This document shows positions 57,993-64,000 of a DNA stretch of 64,000 nt, piece after piece. How positions within the stretch are numbered: the first letter of the stretch is position 1; the number at the start of each line of letters is the position of its first letter. The notes beneath the pieces are model-generated. The model did not search any database, had not been told where the DNA came from, and saw only the letters and a list, made by a program, of their open reading frames with translations. Origin of the DNA: Nectonema munidae. Its lineage: Eukaryota; Nematomorpha; Nectonematoida; Nectonematidae. A program made the translations under genes and the position numbers. The stretch is from positions 62,001 to 126,000 of the forward strand of contig JAUIRK010000046.1 in NCBI GenBank assembly GCA_030549495.1, in the 5' to 3' direction.

Positions 57993-59100
57993 ATCAGTGG
58001 CGTAGCCAGAGGGGGGCAAGGGGGGCAGTGCCCCCCCCCCTCCCCCCAAATAATTTTATTTCCAATATGCTTGCCCCCCTACTTTTATATAATGTGATAT
58101 ATTTAAAGCGTGATTAGAAAATTTTTCACAATCAGGTTCTTAAATCTTGAGGGATGTTATTTTTGCAATGTGGGGACATACACTCTCGTGATGAAATACG
58201 ATCTTTTTTCGATTCACTAAAATAATCATTTTTTCAAAGCCGTGTTCAAACGGCTTAATTGCTGACAGTATACTTAAGCATTGATTGTTAAATTAGTTAG
58301 CAGGAACTCAAACCTTTATAAACCTATAAGATAGAAGAAATTTATTGTCACAAACCTGGACGATTAAATACCAAAAGTGTATGATATGTGGATTCATTTA
58401 TTTTATAGCGTATACAAAATCAAAATGTGTAAATTGTCGGTTTACTTTGCTTGTATGTTCATAAGACCTTAGGAGTTAGGACCACTGATATGATGATTCA
58501 TGTAAGAAAACAAACAAATAGAATAAAAATAGAGTAGGTGTTCACAGTTAAAAAAGTCAATTACATTTGGCAAATGAATATTAACAGAAGCAAAATAAGA
58601 AAGTGTATGTTATTAAAAAAAAATGTAAAAATACAAATAAAGAGAATAAAATTTAAAAAAACTATCTATAGTTTTCTGTTTAAGAAACCTATTTCAACTA
58701 ACATTTAATTTGATGGTAACTTGAAATAATTTGGACAACTATTGAACTTCGTTCTAAGGTAGAATCTTGATCTTTGAAAATGTTAATGACTTTAATTAGA
58801 TTTTATATGAATATTTTTTTAAACGGTGATTTTTAAATTTATTTTCCTTTTTTTTCATTAAAAAAATAATTCGTAAAACTAAGGTTTCATTAAACAAGAT
58901 ATGCCAGTATACACACAAAAATATGAAATAAAAGTATCTAATATACATATTTATAAACAATAAATAAAAAATTACAAATGAAAGATGTCCTATTGCAGAT
59001 TGATGAATGAGATAAAAAATTATCTTAAATTTCTAACCCTACTCAAGCCCCCTAAAAATAAAGGCACAAGTTGTTGAAGCAAGGCGATGAACAGTTGTAT
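57993..59100. other. Intergenic; hAT-MITE left end beside G and C runs
   Basis: CAGTGGCGTAGCCAGAG at 57995 begins 24 bases after the Tc1-like element and is followed by G and C runs near 58008-58050. No right end was located. The rest is AT-rich without genes. Confidence 0.45.
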
Positions 59101-59104
59101 TGTA

Positions 59105-59446
59105 AAGGTACCGTGGAGTGTTTACATTGAGAAGACACAATTCGACCGCTTGTACCAAACTATGAGGAAAGGAGGCTTGATGCTGCATCGAACCCAAGAC
59201 CTTGTGTTAGCGAAGCTCAGTATCTAACCAAACTTACTCAGGCCGCTCCCTATAAGTATGGGAAATTAATCGAACAAGCTCTAAATCGAGAAGGCACAAT
59301 TGGACCGCTTGTACCAAACTATGAGGAAAGGAGGCTTGATGCTGTATCGAACCCATAACCTTGTGTTAGCGAAGCTCAGTATATAACCAACCTTACTCAG
59401 GCCGCTCCCTATAAGTATGGTAAATTAATTGAACAAGCTCTAAAAA
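59105..59446 (-). repeat. SINE (GGGGCGTGAG family) with a 159-bp tandem duplication
   Basis: The first unit from 59129 (GAGAAGACACAATTCGACCG) is repeated from 59288 (GAGAAGGCACAATTGGACCG), a period of 159 bases. Each unit carries a reversed B-box-like TCGAACCCA and an eroded ACTCAGGCCGCTCC where other copies have ACTCACGCCCC. Only the first unit has the GGTACCGTGG 3' part. The two units differ at few positions, so the duplication is younger than the insertion. Confidence 0.8.
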
Positions 59447-59449
59447 TCA

Positions 59450-61600
59450 AATATATATAAATATATTTGAGTGTTTTAGATATACAAAATTACTATTGAA
59501 TTTCATACAGAACATATCAAATGACGTATCTTTTTTGACTGTGATGTTTAATTTAACTTCGATTATTTAAATCTATTAAAATAACGTCTGTAGATTTCTA
59601 TGATTTTATTTTAATATGTGTTCAAAAAGTTTTTCCTTCTTTCTTCACATTTTAGGATTAAAATCTATTTAATAAAAAAATTAAGCACTTAGTATTTTTG
59701 GTAAAATATTTGGGTTACATTATTAATATTTTAGTAATATTATGGTATAACAAGCTAAAATTTAAAAGCAAAAATACTGTTCACTCACAAGGCATACAAT
59801 TACATTATCCAAATAGTTTTTAAGTGTTCTGTTATGATTAACGAGAGTTAAATTGCATAAACTAAGAGGCATTATGGGAGATTTTAATATTTGTATGCCT
59901 TTAAATTTAATTACAATTACTAAAAAAATTAATGGAAAAGAACATTTACAATCAAAGTAAAAATAAAGTTTCTAAAGATTTCATGTATTATAAATAAATA
60001 TAAAATATATATAACAAAATAAAGATGAAAAATTTACTTATATCTTTGTTTTTTCTTAGTAGCGAAGTATGACGACTAAGCTTAGACAGAAACATTGAAC
60101 CAAAAGAACAGTTAAAAAAAAATAAAAATATTTAAATCACTTTTTTTAACTTTCTCCACAACGGTATTTCTTTTAAATATTATATTATGTTGATAATTGG
60201 AGAATATATAAATAAATAACATAATAGAAGAAAGAAGAAGAAATTTATTAGCGTACACATGTTTGTTGAACATGTCGCTAAAGTGTGTAATCATTTCATA
60301 CATAAAATCATTTTACAAAATTCCAACATAAACAATTATTGTTGAAATATAAATTTATTTATATAAATTATATTAACAAAAATGAAAAAGAGAAAAAAAG
60401 TATAAATGATATATGATACCATATTATATAGAGAAAAATTCTACAGCTAATAGAGCATTTTGTTTTGAATGTGATTCATTAAATGAAATTAAAAAGTGAA
60501 CAGGAAAAGCAATTTGCTAGAGTACATAGCCTATCATATGTTCTGATAATTTTGATGCAGCTTTTAAAAGAGTTATTATTTAATTGCGCCATTTCTATGA
60601 TATTAATATTTTCAATATTTTCTACTAAATCTATGATTTTCTACGCATTTTTTATATTTAAGCCTTGGATGAAAGTAACTAAATTTTCATAATTAAACAT
60701 TAGTTTATTTGAGAAGTCTATTGGAAAGAAACCATGAATAAAATCGTGGCAAAAATTCATTAATTTATGCTTATAGATTTCCTGTATTTTCAAAACATTA
60801 GTTAAATAAAATTTAGAGCTGGTATGTGCATTATATTTCAGATTTTAGGCTAATCTCAATATTTTTTTTTGAAAATAAATATTTTATTAAATTAACGTGT
60901 CCCCAAGTTACTAGAGAATAATTTAAAACTGATAAAACCAAGAAATTATACACAATAATTTTTATTTTTACAGGAGAATTTAGCAAGTAAATAACTCAAT
61001 TTATTACAGACTGAGCCAACTTGTGAGTTCCAAAGAAGTCTATTGTCAAAATAGTCCCTAAAAAACAAAACTTTTCCAACAACTCAAGTACATGGTTAAT
61101 AATTTTTACATTATGGCAAGACGAGATACTCTGATAACAACATTCCTTTTGATTTTTCATAGTTCAGTAATAATGAATGATTAATGAAAAGCTCATTCAA
61201 AAAAGACAACTTTTTATTTATTATTTAGATGCTTGAAAAATTCTAGACATCGACAACCCTTTCAATTGTAATCATTTTCAACATGATCCAACAAAAATAC
61301 CTTAATTAGCTCATAAAATTCTTCAAAACTACCTCTTAAATTGCTCTCTCATATTTAAGCACACTTCTCTAGTGACCATTCATTCCGGTAGGACTTTTTA
61401 CCCAAATACACCAAATATACCCAAATACACACAAATATGTTCTTTATTTACAAATAAGAACTTGAAATTAAAAATAATATTAAAAAAATGCTTAAAATAA
61501 AAAGATACACAGATATTTAAGTTTGAACGAGCGCTGGTAATAGAGTATTATTATATATTTTTATATCACCTATTTTCTTGCCAAGCCACACACATTAGTA
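59450..61600. other. Very AT-rich intergenic stretch, no gene seen
   Basis: Only short low-complexity frames occur on either strand. The 61385-61440 block repeats CCCAAATACAC three times. The region could include the 3' part of the following LINE, but no motif shows it. Confidence 0.5.
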
Positions 61601-61619
61601 ATTATTCAAATTAAAAAAT

Positions 61620-64000
61620 TATGTTGTGTTATCAAACTTACTATTATGGTAGGTAGGTATGGAGATTTCTAAGCACTTTCTAGCTGGAGCTGATATGCTT
61701 GCAAGTCTGCAGCAATTTAGTCTTAAAAGTGTGAGTTTAGTCTTTGTTGGTCTTTCTGAAATAGAAAAGAAAATTTTGAAGATTTTCATGGCTGTAGACA
61801 CTAGACTGTTTTGTATAATGTATGGGTTAGTGATGATAATGGCTTATTGTTATTGGATATTTGGGGGAGGATTGAGTGTTTGGTTTGCAGAGAGTATTGG
61901 TTCGATTGTGGTTATGAGAAGAGAGAGAGAGATGTTTGATGAGTAATGGGTGTTGTAGGAGAATATGTAGAGAGAATGGAATATCTTTAAAAAAGTAGCG
62001 GCTTTTTTCAAGGAGTTGGTGTTAGTGAGAATGAAAAATTGGACAATAAAGGAGAATATGTATAAGTGTTTCAATGTACGTACAGCTAAAACGACAGAAA
62101 GGGTTTGAGTGAGAATTTGAAGAAGTATGCATTACAAGGGCAATGGAATGAGAGCCAGCGAATGATGTTCCGAGGGAGTGAGTGAAAGTATGAGTTGTGA
62201 TAATGGCATAGATGTCGGAATTGATGTGATGGTTGAGTCAATAGATTGTTGCCACTGCAGTAGTGTAGAGTTAGTTATTGTGTTTGTAAATGTGGAGATG
62301 GATAGAGAAAATAGGGGTAGGATCTGTGAATCGGAGATTTTTGATTTTGCAACCTAATCGATAAGGTAGTTTTCCAAACAGCAGGAATGAGCTGGGCACC
62401 AGACGATTTTTAATTCAAAGTGATTAGATAGGTGAATAAGTTTGCTTGCAAAACTATAAGTTGAGTGTGAGATTTTGTTTTCAAGTTTTAGGTCATTTAT
62501 TAAATTTTGCGAGTCTGTGAAAAAAGTGATATATTTGAAGGAGGTAGAAAAGAAAGTAAGGTTATTAAGGAGTATGTTGCAGGATAGTAATACTGCGTCA
62601 ATTTCTGTTTCGTGTGCAGTGATTTCTGGATCTAGATTTGTGTGTTGGATAAGGAATGGGTTTTTTGTGTTTTGTAGGAAGAATGCGCATGCAGCTGAAG
62701 AGCGATGTTGTGATTTGGAACCGTCAGTGAAAATTCAAAGCGAGCTGATAGTATTTGTTGTACGTTGGTGAGCTATAGTGTTTAGGGCAAAATATCTATG
62801 GTGACAGATGTTAGTAGTGTAAGGAGGAGACGAAGAAGGGTGGATGAGCTCGATTGGGTGATTTAATGGTAGCACTTGATAAGATGTTAGGAGCAACCTG
62901 AATTAATAAGGAATTGTAGTACTGCAGTGTTTGGGATGTTTGGGTTGTGTATAGGTTGATGAAAGGATGTGGTGGAGGTGTAGAGCAGAAAGTTATTAGG
63001 TAATTTTTAATTCGTTTTGCTCAGAACTAGAAAAAGAGAAAAGAAGGTCGTCGGAATATCCCTGAAAACTAAAAGTGGAATATCCCTGTTAATAAAAGCA
63101 AGAAGGGGGTTGATGAGTATTAACCAAAGTAGGTCAGATAAGCTGCCATCTTGAGGAGTAGAGAGAGAGATCTCGCGAATATATGAGTTGTTGTTTTGAA
63201 TTTGAAGGCGATGGCTAAGGTAATTGTGTATGAACTTTATCATGTATGTGGAGTAGGTGTTATCTATGAGGTTGTTAATGATAGCTGGGTTCCAGGCAGT
63301 GTTAAAAGCATTCTCGATATCTAGGAATAAAGTTGAGGCTATTTTATGATTTTTTAGTGCAGATTCGAGGTAAAGCGTGAGGCGAGAAAGTGCTAGTTCT
63401 GAGTTTTTGTTGGGAAGATAGGCAAATTGGTTAGCGTGAATGAGTCGATTTTTTAAGCTATAATGTAGCAGTCTCTTCCTGAGAATTTTCTCTAAAATTT
63501 TGCCTATTGTCGGTAAAAGAGATATGTAGCGCCAATTTTTTATGTTATTGAGATCTCAATTGGGTTTAGGAATCAAGATTAATTTGCTAATTTTCCAGAT
63601 ATTGGGAAAGTAGCTTAGTCTTGAGCAACTGTTGAATAATTGAAGTATGTGGGGATAGATAATATGGTATGCTTTGCGAACGTGTTTCATGGATATGTGG
63701 TCATAGCTGCATGCTAGTTTGGGTTTAAAAAGAATTAACGGCGTGTTTGAGTTCTGTAATGGTGATTCGTGGAAAATCAAAGGTGTTGGTATTACGTAAA
63801 TATGATTGAGTTTTCAGTATTATGATGGAATTGTGAATGTTGTCGTTTACTAGTGAATGGGATGGAAAAAGTGAAGTAAGAAAGGAAGGGTTCAAGTGTG
63901 ATGTTTCACTGTTGTTTGCTGGAAGTATATGATATGAGGAGGTTTGGGAGATGAGGATTTTTTATTGGTGATTTTATGAATAGTGCTCCAGGGGTTGGAC
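61620..64000 (-). pseudogene. Non-LTR retrotransposon with reverse transcriptase and RNase H (I/Jockey-like), truncated by the window
   Basis: On the minus strand the RT is readable from about 63775: YDHISMKHVRKAYHIIYPHI, YFPNIWKISKLILIPKPN, WRYISLLPTIGKILEKIL, LFLDIENAFNTAWN (catalytic Asp of motif A), then STPQDGSLSDLLWLIL. The YADD region is degraded. An RNase H domain follows as a continuous frame from about 62731 to a TAG at 62354-62356. It has FTDGS (62723-62725 is the Asp codon), HETEID, FFTDSQ and CPAHS, that is D-E-D-H, with LID as the final acidic site just before the stop. The RT is interrupted in places, so it is inactive. The 5' part lies beyond 64000. Confidence 0.8.

Noticed and set aside
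1-64000. CRISPR arrays, bacterial operons, prophage or riboswitches
   Set aside because: No regularly spaced repeats of the right form and no prokaryotic gene organisation; the sequence is eukaryotic, with spliceosomal introns and poly(A) signals.

Overview
The window reads as nuclear DNA of an AT-rich, repeat-laden metazoan. The host genes are animal housekeeping genes, spliceosomal introns with consensus GT..AG borders are visible, and most of the sequence is eukaryotic transposable-element (TE) debris. The TE mix (several hAT lineages, piggyBac, Tc1/IS630, non-LTR retrotransposons, tRNA-derived SINEs, a hammerhead ribozyme of the Penelope/retrozyme type) suggests an invertebrate. An arthropod would fit, but the sequence alone does not fix the species.

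Four host genes are recognised: PYM1 (6.2-6.8 kb, minus), RABGGTA (18.1-19.9 kb, plus), NDUFB5 (23.5-29.4 kb, minus, 5' end not found) and SYVN1/HRD1 (40.2-41.8 kb, minus). A fifth gene, unidentified, ends at 51.7 kb (minus) with two in-phase exons. PYM1, RABGGTA and SYVN1 each have an uninterrupted coding region. NDUFB5 has introns of 59 and 67 nt followed by a 5.3 kb last intron holding a hAT element, a hAT MITE, a SINE and a hammerhead-ribozyme locus. The genes serve unrelated pathways (exon-junction-complex recycling, Rab prenylation, respiratory complex I, ER-associated degradation) and do not form a functional cluster.

Layout: 0-6 kb holds a LINE 3' end, a SINE, a foldback element and an unrecognised decayed coding region. 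PYM1 follows. 7.4-10.15 kb is one copy of a diverged segmental repeat whose partner lies at 45.3-47.7 kb, and each copy carries private TE insertions. 12.3-14.3 kb is a decayed LINE, then comes RABGGTA. 20-34 kb carries three hAT transposase relics interleaved with NDUFB5. The third has probable ends, a near-perfect 8-bp target duplication and internal introns of 44-49 nt. 35-36 kb and 49.8-51.4 kb carry two broken copies of a transposase-like family with a hAT-like motif order. SYVN1 is followed by a short LINE insertion with a clear 14-bp target duplication (43.3-44.2 kb). 53-54 kb is a piggyBac relic, 56.6-58.0 kb a complete-ended Tc1/IS630-like element, 59.1-59.4 kb a duplicated SINE, and 61.6-64 kb a LINE with reverse transcriptase and RNase H that runs off the right edge.

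Much of the non-genic sequence consists of small inverted-repeat elements (at least seven families with readable ends). Many long G or C homopolymer runs lie within or beside them.
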